DNA from: Sorghum bicolor
Taxonomy: Eukaryota > Streptophyta > Magnoliopsida > Poales > Poaceae
Length of the DNA stretch: 64,000 nt
Direction of reading: 5' to 3'
Assembly (NCBI RefSeq): GCF_000003195.3
Contig: NC_012873.2
Span: 22,966,347 to 23,030,346, forward strand
The translations under genes and the position numbers were made by a program. Positions within the stretch are counted from its first letter, which is position 1, and the number at the start of each line of letters is the position of its first letter. Positions 52,434-62,436 of this stretch are shown one piece after another. A model generated the notes under the pieces. The model saw only the letters and a program-made list of their open reading frames with translations, made no database searches and was not told the origin of the DNA.

Positions 52434-55101
52434 TGAATCTGCCCCCTAGCCGGTCATGAACTGACACCCTTCCTCTGATTGGCCTATTAGCTCGCCGTTC
52501 ATCATCATGATAACGCCGATCGATCCTATCGTACCGATCATAACCGTTGCATTCAGGGCAGTCTCTGACAGTAGGAAGCTTGATATTTTCCTCCCAACAA
52601 TGTATGAAGAATGGACAATTCCAATGATCCCTGTGCCGATTCCACTCCTGTCGGCATCTTTCTTCTTCCCGTTGATAATCTTCCTGCTGGCACCGATACC
52701 GATCTTCCCGTTGTTGCCATTTTTCTCGAGGCCTTCTATGAGTTATGACGATACCAGATCGAGGAAGCCTTCCTGAGCTAGCTCCTTCCTGGACCAAGCC
52801 CTTACTTCTTGCATCGGCAGTAGTAACTTGATGCTGAGGATCTACCGATGCACTCTTCTCAGCTGTCTCCGACGTTAAGACCTTAGCCTTCCCCTTAGCA
52901 TCCAACATGTTCGTCGGGAAAGGATGTTGGTCTATCTTCATCGGCTTCTGGGCTTTGGAACTGTCAAACTTGATTCTCCCTGACTCTATAGCCGATTGCA
53001 GCTGCTGTCTGAATACTTTGCACTCGTTGGTGTCATGTGAAGTTGCATTATGCCACTTGCAATATCTCATCCTCTTCAACTCTTCTGCCGATGGGATCAC
53101 ATGGTTAGGTGACAGTTTGATTTGACCTTCCTGAAGTAGAAAGTCAAATATCCTATCGGCCTTGGCGGTGTCAAAGGCAAACTTCTCTGGTTCCTTCTGC
53201 CCAAAAGGACAAGACATCGGCTTCTTGTTTTTTACCCACTCTGCCAAACCGATTACTGGTTCCTCATCGGAATCTGAGCTTGTTGCTTCATCAACAAATG
53301 ACACTGACTTATTCCATGCCCTCTTAGGCTCGAAAGGCTTGATGTCTTGATCAGATATCCTCTGCACCAAATGACTTAAACTTTCGAACTCCTGAGAGGC
53401 ATACTTATCCCTGATATGTGGCAACAAACCTTGGAAAGCCAAATCGGCTAGCTGCCGATCATCCAGAACCAGGCTATAGCATTTATTCTTGACCTCTCGT
53501 ATCCTCTGCACAAATCCCTCAACGGACTCATCATTACGTTGCCTCAACTTGACCAAGTCGGTGATCTTCTTCTCATGAACCCCCGAGAAGAAGTATTTGT
53601 GGAATTGCTTCTCTAGATCGGCCCAAGTAATTACCGAGTTGGGAGGTAATGATATGAACCAAGTAAAGGCCGATCCAGACAATGATGATGAAAATAGACG
53701 AACCCTCAATTCGTCCCTGTTACCAGCCTCTCCACATTGAATAATGAACCTGTTGACATGCTCCATGGTTGACGTGTCGTCCTGTCCGGAAAACTTTGTA
53801 AAATCCAGTACCTTGTACCGATGTGGAAGCGGGATCAAATCATACGCGGGAGGATACGGTGTCCGATAAGAATAAGTGTTGACTTTGGGTTTTATCCCAA
53901 ATTGTTCCCTCATTACTTCAGCAATCTTATCGGCCCAATATGCATCGGCATCTTGCCGATGAGGCGGCTGCGGATCTGGCACTTGGTGGCGAACCTCCAG
54001 GTGTCTGTTCGGGACGTGATCTGCATGGAACATTGTATTGGTCACCTGTCTTCCAATCTGCGGACCACCAAACTGCTGTCCACCGATTGGCTGTCCTCCG
54101 AGTTGCTGTTCAAAATTCATTGGCTGGTTGGGAATCCCCTGACCTTGGAACCCGGGATAGACCTGCCCTTGCTGGAACCCTGTAGTCTGGTAACTCTGCT
54201 GGGGCGATTGTGGAAAGGCTTGCTGTCCAAGCCATCCATTATTAGCGTTCATCGGCATAGGTGCTGCCGATGATTGGTAATTAGGTACCGTCGTTGAATT
54301 GACATACCCCGACTGGGCCATAGGCCTCTGTTGCATCAGCATTGACTCTGCCGATGCGTTGGGCATCTGGAATATTGAATCTTGAGGATTTCCAGTGTGA
54401 GGCCTCGCAGTAGTAGTTGTGGTATACCGAGGACTCTGGTTCACCGGCGCATTGGGAGGTGCCGATGTCATAGGAGTTTTGCCCCTCATGTCAGTTATTT
54501 GTGATGTTCCCGGCGTCAACTCTGGAGGCATACCGTAACCCCACCAGTTGGGAGGAAGAGTCAACCCTGACATTGCCGATGCCAACATATCTGTTGTCAG
54601 TTTATGCTGCCCAACTGAAATTTGTGGGTTGGTTGCCATCGGCATAGATAGTGCACCAGTAGTCCCCGATGTACTTGGAGGGACGACAGATTGTGCACTT
54701 GCATTCGTCAAGGCAGCCGATGGAGCCGTGACCTCTGGTGCCGTTGGCTGATGATGGGAGGGGCCCACATAATCTGGTGGGATTTGTCCTTCCTTGAAAG
54801 TTCTTGCCACGGCATTGAAAACCGTATTAGACAGTACACCAGCTTGGTTAATCAACGCTCGATTGATGGCATTGTCAACCATATCTTGAAGCTTGCCAGG
54901 ATTGGCGTCAAAGGTAACCTGCCGTGGTGCCGGCAGTGCATCTTTTTGGACCACTTCGCCGCTCCTGTTTATGCTGAAAGACCTCAGGCATTGCTGCTTG
55001 AACTCTTCCATGGCTTGGGCAATAGCTTGCTTCTGCTCATCCTTGAGGTTGGCCTCCGTCACGGGGATGACGTTCTCTTGATCGAGGTCAGAGATCGACA
55101 T
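52360..55101 (-). CDS. gag: gag of element D
   Basis: The chosen start is ATG 55099-55101 (MSISDLDQENVIPVTEANL), 23 bp inside the PBS and homologous to 35135 of C. About 912 codons follow. There is a helical N-terminal part, a long Gln/Pro/Met-rich linker, a capsid domain (DFTKFSGQDDTSTMEHVN, FTWFISLPPNSVITWADLE, KYFFSGVHEKKITDL) and a knuckle variant CKWHNATSHDTNEC. The final residues are frameshifted by the extra base at 52395-52399. It would form the cytoplasmic particle core. Confidence 0.92.
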   Translation of the reverse strand: MSISDLDQENVIPVTEANLKDEQKQAIAQAMEEFKQQCLRSFSINRSGEVVQKDALPAPRQVTFDANPGKLQDMVDNAINRALINQAGVLSNTVFNAVARTFKEGQIPPDYVGPSHHQPTAPEVTAPSAALTNASAQSVVPPSTSGTTGALSMPMATNPQISVGQHKLTTDMLASAMSGLTLPPNWWGYGMPPELTPGTSQITDMRGKTPMTSAPPNAPVNQSPRYTTTTTARPHTGNPQDSIFQMPNASAESMLMQQRPMAQSGYVNSTTVPNYQSSAAPMPMNANNGWLGQQAFPQSPQQSYQTTGFQQGQVYPGFQGQGIPNQPMNFEQQLGGQPIGGQQFGGPQIGRQVTNTMFHADHVPNRHLEVRHQVPDPQPPHRQDADAYWADKIAEVMREQFGIKPKVNTYSYRTPYPPAYDLIPLPHRYKVLDFTKFSGQDDTSTMEHVNRFIIQCGEAGNRDELRVRLFSSSLSGSAFTWFISLPPNSVITWADLEKQFHKYFFSGVHEKKITDLVKLRQRNDESVEGFVQRIREVKNKCYSLVLDDRQLADLAFQGLLPHIRDKYASQEFESLSHLVQRISDQDIKPFEPKRAWNKSVSFVDEATSSDSDEEPVIGLAEWVKNKKPMSCPFGQKEPEKFAFDTAKADRIFDFLLQEGQIKLSPNHVIPSAEELKRMRYCKWHNATSHDTNECKVFRQQLQSAIESGRIKFDSSKAQKPMKIDQHPFPTNMLDAKGKAKVLTSETAEKSASVDPQHQVTTADARSKGLVQEGASSGRLPRSGIVITHRRPREKWQQREDRYRCQQEDYQREEERCRQEWNRHRDHWNCPFFIHCWEENIKLPTVRDCPECNGYDRYDRIDRRYHDDERRANRPIRGRVSVHDRLGGRFSGHNRLSDHVQYFSQEPRGARRNG

Positions 55102-55123
55102 GTTGATCTTGATCTTGAATCCT

Positions 55124-55141
55124 GTCCCACTGGGCGTGCCA
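55124..55141 (-). other. Primer-binding site, element D
   Basis: The minus strand reads TGGCACGCCCAGTGGGAC, seven bases after the LTR end, as in C. Confidence 0.8.
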
Positions 55142-55148
55142 AAAGATG

Positions 55149-55837
55149 TGTTGATGCAAAACTGGTCTGCAAACACAAAGGGCTAATACCCAATTCAAAC
55201 GTTAAGGCGTGCCAGCCGATTTGACCTTACTATCGGCAAAGGTGATAACTCGAATACTTTAGTCCTGACAACAGCGATGCGCCCAGATGTCACGGCTAAG
55301 AGGTACTCACGCGGAACTCGAGAACACGCTGAGCTTAAGTCGACGAATTCCTAAGAACTCGTAATAAAAGGAAAAAAGTATGACGAAGTCGTCGAAAAAG
55401 TAGATGCTGAAATATGAGTAAAAACGTGTGTTTGATTGATTTCTTGATTGATTATTACAAGGTCCTAGGGTTTATATTTATACCCTGCTCAAAGAGCTAC
55501 AACCAGACACGATGAGAATTCGAATTCCAAATTACACGGAATCCGTATACAAAACGATGCAAATAATTAAGGAAATAACAAAACTATCCTTTGTGACAAA
55601 CCGAAACTCCTCCACATGACAACTGGCAGCTTCCGGACTTCTCCTTTGCATCATCGGCAATCCCTTTGCCATAGTCATCGGCAGACCTTTTTATCCAGCT
55701 ATCGGCACCATATCACTGCCTGTGGACTTAGTCACATTCAACCTCTCCCTCATCGGCAACCATCCTCATCGGCAACCCGCATCGTACTGCCACCCTATCC
55801 TGCCATCCTAGACACGTGCCCAAAAACGGTGTCAACA
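55149..55837 (-). repeat. 5' LTR of element D (689 bp)
   Basis: It is the same length as the 3' LTR with four substitutions. Its outer end TGTTGACACC at 55837 is followed by GGGGC. Confidence 0.97.
55475..55482 (-). promoter_or_regulatory. TATA box of the element D 5' LTR
   Basis: The minus strand reads TATAAATA in GGGTATAAATATAAACCC, the position conserved with C. Confidence 0.65.
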
Positions 55838-55842
55838 GGGGC
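55838..55842. repeat. TSD of element D, right copy (ggggc)
   Basis: It matches 43445-43449. Confidence 0.95.
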
Positions 55843-56073
55843 ATCAGCACTTTTGCCTCTGATCCTTGCCGATGCACCGGTGTTCTGGCACAGAAAGGGA
55901 AATTTGTGAGTGCAAGTACAACAGATGTGAGATCAGTATGAAAGAGTTTGAGAATATACCTTGAACGCTAGTGCCAAAGCAGAGGCAGCTACCGATGGAG
56001 ATATCTGAGTTCTCTTAGTGGTGACTTTCTTGAGGCATACGCCTCGATGCATGACGGCGGCCAGAGTGGGAGC
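55843..56073 (-). pseudogene. Antisense PMD gene of element C, exon 3 part, intron 3 and exon 4 start
   Basis: The minus strand continues the C antisense gene interrupted by D. Exon 3 runs from the E insertion (56073) to 55960, corresponding to APTLA...VMHRGVCLKKVTTKR. Intron 3 has a GT donor (AAG/GTATAT) and its acceptor TGTGCCAG ends at 55885. Exon 4 starts at 55884 (NTGASARIRGKSAD). It lines up with 46540-46790 of D. Confidence 0.85.
56069..56073. repeat. Presumed TSD copy of element E (ggagc)
   Basis: These five bases lie directly before the E LTR end at 56074. The partner is outside the window. Confidence 0.5.
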
Positions 56074-56769
56074 TGTTGATGCAAAACTGATCTGCAAACA
56101 CAAAGGGCTAATACCCGATTCAAACGTTAAGGCGTGCCAGCCGATTTGACCTTGCTATCGGCAAAGGTGATAACTCGAATACTTTAGTCCTGACAACAGC
56201 GATGCGCCCGGATGTCACGGCTAAGAGGTACTCACGTGGAACTTGAGAACACGCCGAGCTTAAGTCGACAAATTCCTAAGAACTCGTAACAAAAGGAAAA
56301 AGTATGACGAAGTCATCGAAAAGTAAATGCTGGAATATGAGTAAAAACGTGTGTTTGATTTCTTGATTGATTTCCTATTACAAGGCCCTAGGGTCTATAT
56401 TTATACCCTGCTCAAAGAGCTACAACCAGACACGATTAGAATTCGAATTCCAAACTACACGGAATCCGTATACAAAACGATGCAAATAATTAAGGAAATA
56501 ACAAAACTATCCCTCGTGACAAACCGAAACTCCTCCACATGACGACCGGCAGCTTCCGGACTCCCTCTTTGCATCATCGGCAGACCCTTTGCCATAGTCA
56601 TCGGCAGACTTTCTTATCTAGCCATCGGCACCATATTACTGCCTGTGGACTTAGTCACGTTCAACTTCTCCCTCATCGGCAACCATCCTCATCGGCAACC
56701 CACTTTGTAAACATCGTACTGCCACCTTATCCTGCCATCCTAGACACGTGCCCAAAAACGGTGTCAACA
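56074..56769 (-). repeat. 3' LTR of element E (696 bp)
   Basis: On minus it runs TGTTGACACC...TTGCATCAACA, aligning along its length with the D LTRs with several small indels. Confidence 0.95.
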
Positions 56770-56787
56770 CATGCCCCCCAGTTTCGG
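56770..56787 (-). other. Polypurine tract of element E
   Basis: The minus strand reads CCGAAACTGGGGGGCATG immediately before the LTR. Confidence 0.8.
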
Positions 56788-57252
56788 AGTATAAAACTAT
56801 TAATGCTCCGAAATTCTCTGCAGTAATGATGCCTTTTCCCGCAATTAATGCTCCTAATCTGGTGACCGACAACATCAATCTGAACAACTCTGATCCTATT
56901 CCTCCGCAGATTCCTCGAAATCCCCAACCTCCTAAACGGGCATTTTTCTCAGTCGTACATCGGCAACAATACCGTTACAAAGATCTGCCGATGTTCTGAC
57001 CAGGATATTCGCACAAACGGTTACTTCCCGTCTATCCGCTCATCGGCAATATGACTGTTATAGAATATTGCCGATGGACCGACCAGGAGATCTCGCACAG
57101 TAAAATATCTTCAGATAATGACCGCTTCCCGTCAAATCACCTGCACAATCCCTGGATTACCGTGCGAACAGTTACCATATCCACCTGAGTACCCTCGGAT
57201 TTCTCGGATGCGGCAAAGAGATAAGTCGGATTTGCCCTTGCCCATTTTGTCC

Positions 57253-57261
57253 TATAAATAG
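57253..57261 (+). promoter_or_regulatory. TATA box of the antisense PMD gene, element E
   Basis: TATAAATAG lies 158 bp upstream of the ATG at 57411, with flanks conserved with D. Confidence 0.65.
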
Positions 57262-57410
57262 TTCCTTCTTGGGTACTCCTTCCCCATCACGCCATTCTAC
57301 TACCCAACTTTACTTTGCCAGCGGCGGCGCCCCCAAAAAACTCCTAAGGTCTCCGACAAGCACCCCTCTTCACCAACTCCGGCGCCTTCACACGCTTCCT
57401 TCGCAGCAAG

Positions 57411-60400
57411 ATGGCCGTCGGGTTGGTCGTCCCTGAGGTCAAATCTCCATCCCGTCTTCTGTATTTTTCTTCATATCCCTGTTCACTCGCAATTCATTTT
57501 ACTGAACATCTTCCTTTTCTTTCCTCTTTGTATTTCTTTTTACGCCCAAAATCACTAGGAATTGTCCAAAAAAATTGTCATCCCCACCGATCAACCACAC
57601 CTTCAATGCCTCGGCCCTCTAGGGGACCCAGATCCAACTGACCTTATCAACGCAGAAACCAACAGGATCCCCTTCAGAGCCGAAAATTTTTCCTTAGATC
57701 TGTGGAAGGACACCTTCCGGTCTTGGCCCAGCCCAACTGTAGGGTGGAAAGACTGGTTCTTGAGGGTCAGCAACTCTAATGAAGTTCAGTGGGGTGAAAG
57801 GAATCTAGCCCAATGCATTAGATTGTCCATTGCCGATATGCATAGGAACGAGTCACTGCTGATAGCTGCATCCTACTTTTGGTCAGACACCCTCAATGCT
57901 TTTGCCTTTGGCCACAGCCCTGCTTCTCCTACTCTTGCCGATGTAGCCATGCTTACTGGTCTAGATATATCTTCTGCCAATAGCACCCACTTTTTTGATA
58001 CTGCCCCTAGTGCCAAAGTGGAGACTCGCGCTATCGGCGGTTGGTCGGGGTACATTCAGAAGTACCGTGGGAAAGGATCTGTCACCATAAAGGAACAAAC
58101 CACCTTTCTGAACATGTGGCTGGACAAGTTTGTATTCTGTGGTCGATCGGCAGGACCGACTTCTGTCTACCTATCGGCAGCAGAAAGACTGGCTAACGGT
58201 GGCCGATTCCCTCTCGGCCGATACTTGCTTGACGCTGCTTACCACCTTCTCCATCAAGTAGCCCAGAAACTTCTGCTCGGCCAATCCACTGGCAACTTGG
58301 GAGGCCCCTGGTGGTTTGTCAACATGTGGCTCAATCTACATCTGCACAAGCGTCTCAACTTCAACCTGTTCACACAGCGTTTCCCAAGAGATATAGCTGA
58401 AAACCATGTATTGGGTGAAGAGGAATCTGCAACACGCGCCCCCTTGAACTTTGGCGAAGCTGTCATAGTTCTGCCTGGTTCAGGAGGTAATCCAGATCAG
58501 ATCGGCCGATTCTTCCAGACTCTGTATGAGGGTTTGACCAGAGACGAACGACCATGGTTGGCTTATGATGACCCAGATAGCATGCTCCCTCTGACCTTCA
58601 ATCCATTTGATGAAGCTCTCGACAGGGACAATGAGGTGATGATGGCAATTGTGACTCCCAGAATCATTCCAGTGAATTTCTTTGGTAGCACAAAAACCTC
58701 CCCTCAAACTTACGAATTTTACAATCCATCGGCATTAGCTCGCCAGTTAGCTTTCGGCCAGTTGCCGATTGCACTTCCTTATGCCGATGTGATAAAACCC
58801 AGAGAAACTATCAACAACCTTCTTGAGTGGACTCGAGCAGCCCAACTACCACCAAACGCCGATATAGATGTAGATCTGTCAGAATGGGTTCCGGCTGCTT
58901 TTATCACTCAGGCATACAAGTTATGGTGGGCAGAATGGAAAGAGCATCTATTCTGCAGATCGGCACTTTCATACCGCGGCATGATTGACTCCGAATACGA
59001 AGTTCCCGATGACACTGTAAGTAACTCAAACCAACGTTTCATTTTCTCAATATTACCTCCATCGGCAGCTTACCCTTGTATTCCTTTTGCAGGTTGACAA
59101 TATTCCTCCATTGGTTAGCAGGAGTGGCAGGCCGATCGACTTGTTTCCATCAGGCCCGATTTCCTCAATCGGCCACAATGCTCCCACTCTAGCTTCCATC
59201 GTGCATCGGGGTGTACGCCTCAGGAAAGTCACCACCAAAAGAACCCAGACATCACCAACGGTTGCTGCTCCCACTCTTGCGCGGGCTTTCAAGGCAATTT
59301 GTCAAATCTTTTCCTTTATGCTGACTATCTTTATATCGGCTATATTTATGCTTATAAACTCTTGTTCATTATTGCAGCAAACCGGCGCATCGGCGAAAGC
59401 CAGGTGTGAGAGTACCGATGCCCCCAGTCTAGCCAACCCAAGAGAAAGGGCACCACGGGTGCTAAGACTGGAACAAAGCGCCGGAAGGTAGCAACTCCCC
59501 CTCCTCCTCCGGTATCTCCAATTCCGGTGGAGTCTTCTCCTTCTTCTCCAGAAGCCCAGCCACAGCAAGCACCATCTCCCCCACCTATGCAGGAAGCACC
59601 ACAGATAGAAGAACCCCAACAGGAAGGATCTCAAGCAGAAGATACATCAGCTGACATGGGTGAACAAACAACTGGCCCGGTGGGTCCAGTTATACCATCG
59701 GCAGTTCTCCCGATTCAGACAACCGTTGTCCCTCCTCCAGGTAACATACTTTAACAATATCGCTACCGATGAACTTATTCTTATTTAGTCTCATAACTCC
59801 TTTTGTCTTCTTTCAGTTGATATCGTTCCATCGGCAATCTCAGCCGATCAACCTGTAGCTCCATCGGCATCTTTGGCCGATCAGCCTGCAGCTCCGTCAG
59901 CACTTCTCAGTCAAAGACAAGAGATCGCCTTGAAGCAAGTAAGTCACCGTTTACCGTTAGCACTATTTGCCGATTCTCTGAGTATGAGCTAATTTTGCTT
60001 TCCCTCCCAGGAACAAGATTCTCCCGATAGCCTGTTCTCCTTCGCCATCGATCTCTCTGAAGAAGAAGGTGAAGAAGCAAGCTCTTCTCAGACGGTCGGC
60101 ATCACATCGGCAGAGATCAGGGTCAGGCTGGAAGAATTGTCAGCTCTCCTTCACCAGGACACAGCGCAATTGGTTGATGATTCCGACCCTACCAAGACCC
60201 TGTTCAGAACTCTCAGAGGCCAAATCCCAGCCGATGTTGAAGAAATCCTATTCCAAGCCGCTCATCTGGAGAGTCGCCAGCTGCAGTACCAAAGAGCTTC
60301 TTGGCGGCTTGCCGATAGAGCCGTTCAGACTCAACTCTCCGATGAAATGAGGAAAGAGAAGCTTTTGACCGATGAGAAGCACAAGAACATCGGTATCCTG

Positions 60401-60706
60401 AGATCTTCTGGAGACGCGCTGAAGCAGAAGATATCTGATCTATCAGCAAGAAAAGAATCCCTGTTGGCGGAGCTCAAGGAAGTAGAGAACGCTCTGTCCC
60501 AAGCCCAACAGGAAGAGAGCCAATTGCCAGAGACCATCCGGCTTCTTGAGCACGAGCGAAATGCTCATGGTCGCAAGGCACTTCAATTGAAGAAGAAGCT
60601 GAAGCCGATAGAAGGTTCTGCCGATGATGACATCAAGGAGATAGAAGCAGCCAACCAAATTCGGCTACGCGCTATATCGGCAATCCAGACGCTGCTTAAC
60701 ACATAG
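57411..60706 (+). pseudogene. Antisense six-exon plant-mobile-domain gene of element E (one-base deletion)
   Basis: Exons: 57411-57437, 57559-59016, 59093-59293, 59378-59740, 59817-59938, 60011-60706. Exons 1, 2, 3, 5 and 6 have exactly the lengths of D. Exon 4 is one base shorter because the C run at 59421-59425 has five C where element C implies six. This shifts the frame to a TAG near 59489. Exon 2 (486 codons) is an uninterrupted PMD with the same hallmarks as D. Intron 3 is GC-AG. The intron 4 acceptor is a good TTTCAG. Exon 6 is the coiled coil ending in LLNT. Apart from exon 4 the gene looks intact. Confidence 0.88.
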
Positions 60707-60759
60707 AGTTTCCATCGGCATTGTATCTGTGCTTTCCTGCTTCCTCAGCTTTTAGTCCA

Positions 60760-60849
60760 GCCGATAGGACTGTTATCGGCACCTAAACTTTTGAAACACC
60801 AAGTCTTGTCCCCAAGCATTTGGATCCAGCCGATAGGAGTGTTATCGGC
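60760..60849. other. Paired hairpins between convergent ORFs, element E
   Basis: GCCGATA-7 nt-TATCGGC occurs at 60760-60780 and 60829-60849, between the antisense stop (60706) and the pol stop (60860). Confidence 0.8.
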
Positions 60850-60859
60850 ACCTAAACTT

Positions 60860-62436
60860 CTATGCATCGACCCATATACTGGGGTAGTACTTCTTTAAAT
60901 ATTTGCCGTTTAATGCTCTGGGAAATTCAATTCCTTCGAGGGTTTCTAGAATGTAGGCATTACCAGGAGCCGATCGACTTATCCGATAAGGACCCTCCCA
61001 ATTAGGAGACCACTTTCCAAACTTCGAACTTTTGGTCCCAATTGGTAAAATTAATTTCCATACCAAATCCCCATCGGCAAACTCTTTAGCCTTCACTTTC
61101 TTATCATACCATCTAGCAACTCTCTTCTTATTTTCTTCTATACTCATTAAAGCTTTTAACCGATGCCCTGCTAGATCGTCCAATTCATCGGTCATCAAAG
61201 TGGCATAACCATCGGAAGTTAATTGATCTTGAAAAGATAATCGCCTAGATCCAGCCTTAATTTCCCAAGGCAACACTGCATCATGTCCATACACCAATTG
61301 ATAGGGTGATACCTTGGTCGATCCATGACAAGCCATCCGATAAGACCACAATGCTTCATTTAATAATGTATGCCACCGCTTAGGATTTTCTTCAATCTTT
61401 CGTTTAATAAGCTTGATAATTCCTTTGTTAGACGCTTCGTCCTGCCCATTGGCTTGAGCATAATAAGGAGAAGAATTCAACACTTTAATTCCCATACCGA
61501 TTGCGAATTCATCGAACTCCCCCGATGTGAACATGGTGCCCTGATCGGTAGTAATCGTTTGGGGAATCCCAAATCGGTAAATAATATGCTCCTTCACAAA
61601 ATCAATCATATTGGCCGATGTGACTTTCTTCAAAGGAATAGCTTCAACCCACTTAGTGAAATAGTCAGTGGCAACTAGAATGAACTTATGCCCTTTGCTA
61701 GATGGTGGATAAATCTGGCCGATCAGATCGATGGCCCATCCCCGGAACGGCCAAGGCTTTATTATAGGATTCATAGCCGATGCGGGTGCTCTCTGGATAT
61801 TACCAAACTTTTGACAACCTTGACATCCCTTGAAATATTTAAAACAATCTTCAAGTATGGTTGGCCAAAAATATCCATTCCTTCGAATCATCCACTTCAT
61901 CTTAAAAGCTGACTGATGCGCTCCACACACTCCTTCATGGATTTCCCCCATCAAACTTCTAGCTTCATCATCACCCAAGCATCGGAGAAGAATTTCGTCG
62001 ATAGTTCGATAATACAATTCATTTTCAAGGAGCACATACTTGGTTGCTTGAAATCGAACCCGTCTTTCAACTTTTTTGGATGGATCTTTTAGATAATCAA
62101 TAATTTCTTTCCTCCAATCACCGGCACCGACTGCCGATGTCGCATTAATCATTGGCTGATATCCCGAGGCATGCTGAGCTAACCGATCAGCGTCTTCATT
62201 ATGCAATCGGGGAACATGCTCCAATCGGAAATCCTTGAATTCCTTTAACAGTTGCATACTTCTCTCGAAATAAGTTATGAGAACTTCACTTCGGCATTCA
62301 TAGCTTCTGGCCAATTGATTTATAACCAACATAGAATCCCCGAATATTTCAACAGCATCAGCACGAACTTCTCTTAACAACTCCAATCCCTTGATCAGAG
62401 CCTGATACTCAGCCTGATTATTTGTTGATGTGGCAA
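60860..62436 (-). pseudogene. pol: RNase H C-terminal part and integrase of element E
   Basis: This is one open frame from the frameshift near 62434-62439 to TAA 60860-60862. It carries the RNase H end (IFGDSMLVINQL, HNEDADRLAQHASG), then uninterrupted integrase with the Trp codon that D has lost (GAGDWRKEI). It has HHCC, the DDE residues (AIDLIGQ, TTDQGT, GQDEASNK) and NWEGPYRIS. Integrase itself appears intact, but it is cut off from RT by a one-base deletion upstream. Confidence 0.9.

Larger units (their letters stand above)
43450..55837 (-). mobile_element. Element D: complete Tat-type gypsy element with antisense PMD gene (12,388 bp)
   Basis: Two 689-bp LTRs (3' LTR 43450-44138 and 5' LTR 55149-55837, in minus orientation) are flanked by GGGGC duplications. 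On the minus strand the order is PBS, gag, protease, RT-RNase H, integrase and paired hairpins; the antisense PMD gene on plus follows, then the PPT and 3' LTR. The LTRs differ at four positions by eye, so the insertion is recent. Coding damage is limited to a one-base insertion at the gag-protease junction, a TAG at the RT-integrase junction and a lost splice acceptor in the antisense gene. It lies in exon 4 of the antisense gene of C. Confidence 0.97.

Noticed and set aside
44920..60706. Tandem segmental duplication explaining the D and E similarity
   Set aside because: Each has its own LTR ends and different flanking pentamers (GGGGC, GGAGC) inside C, so they are separate insertions of one family.
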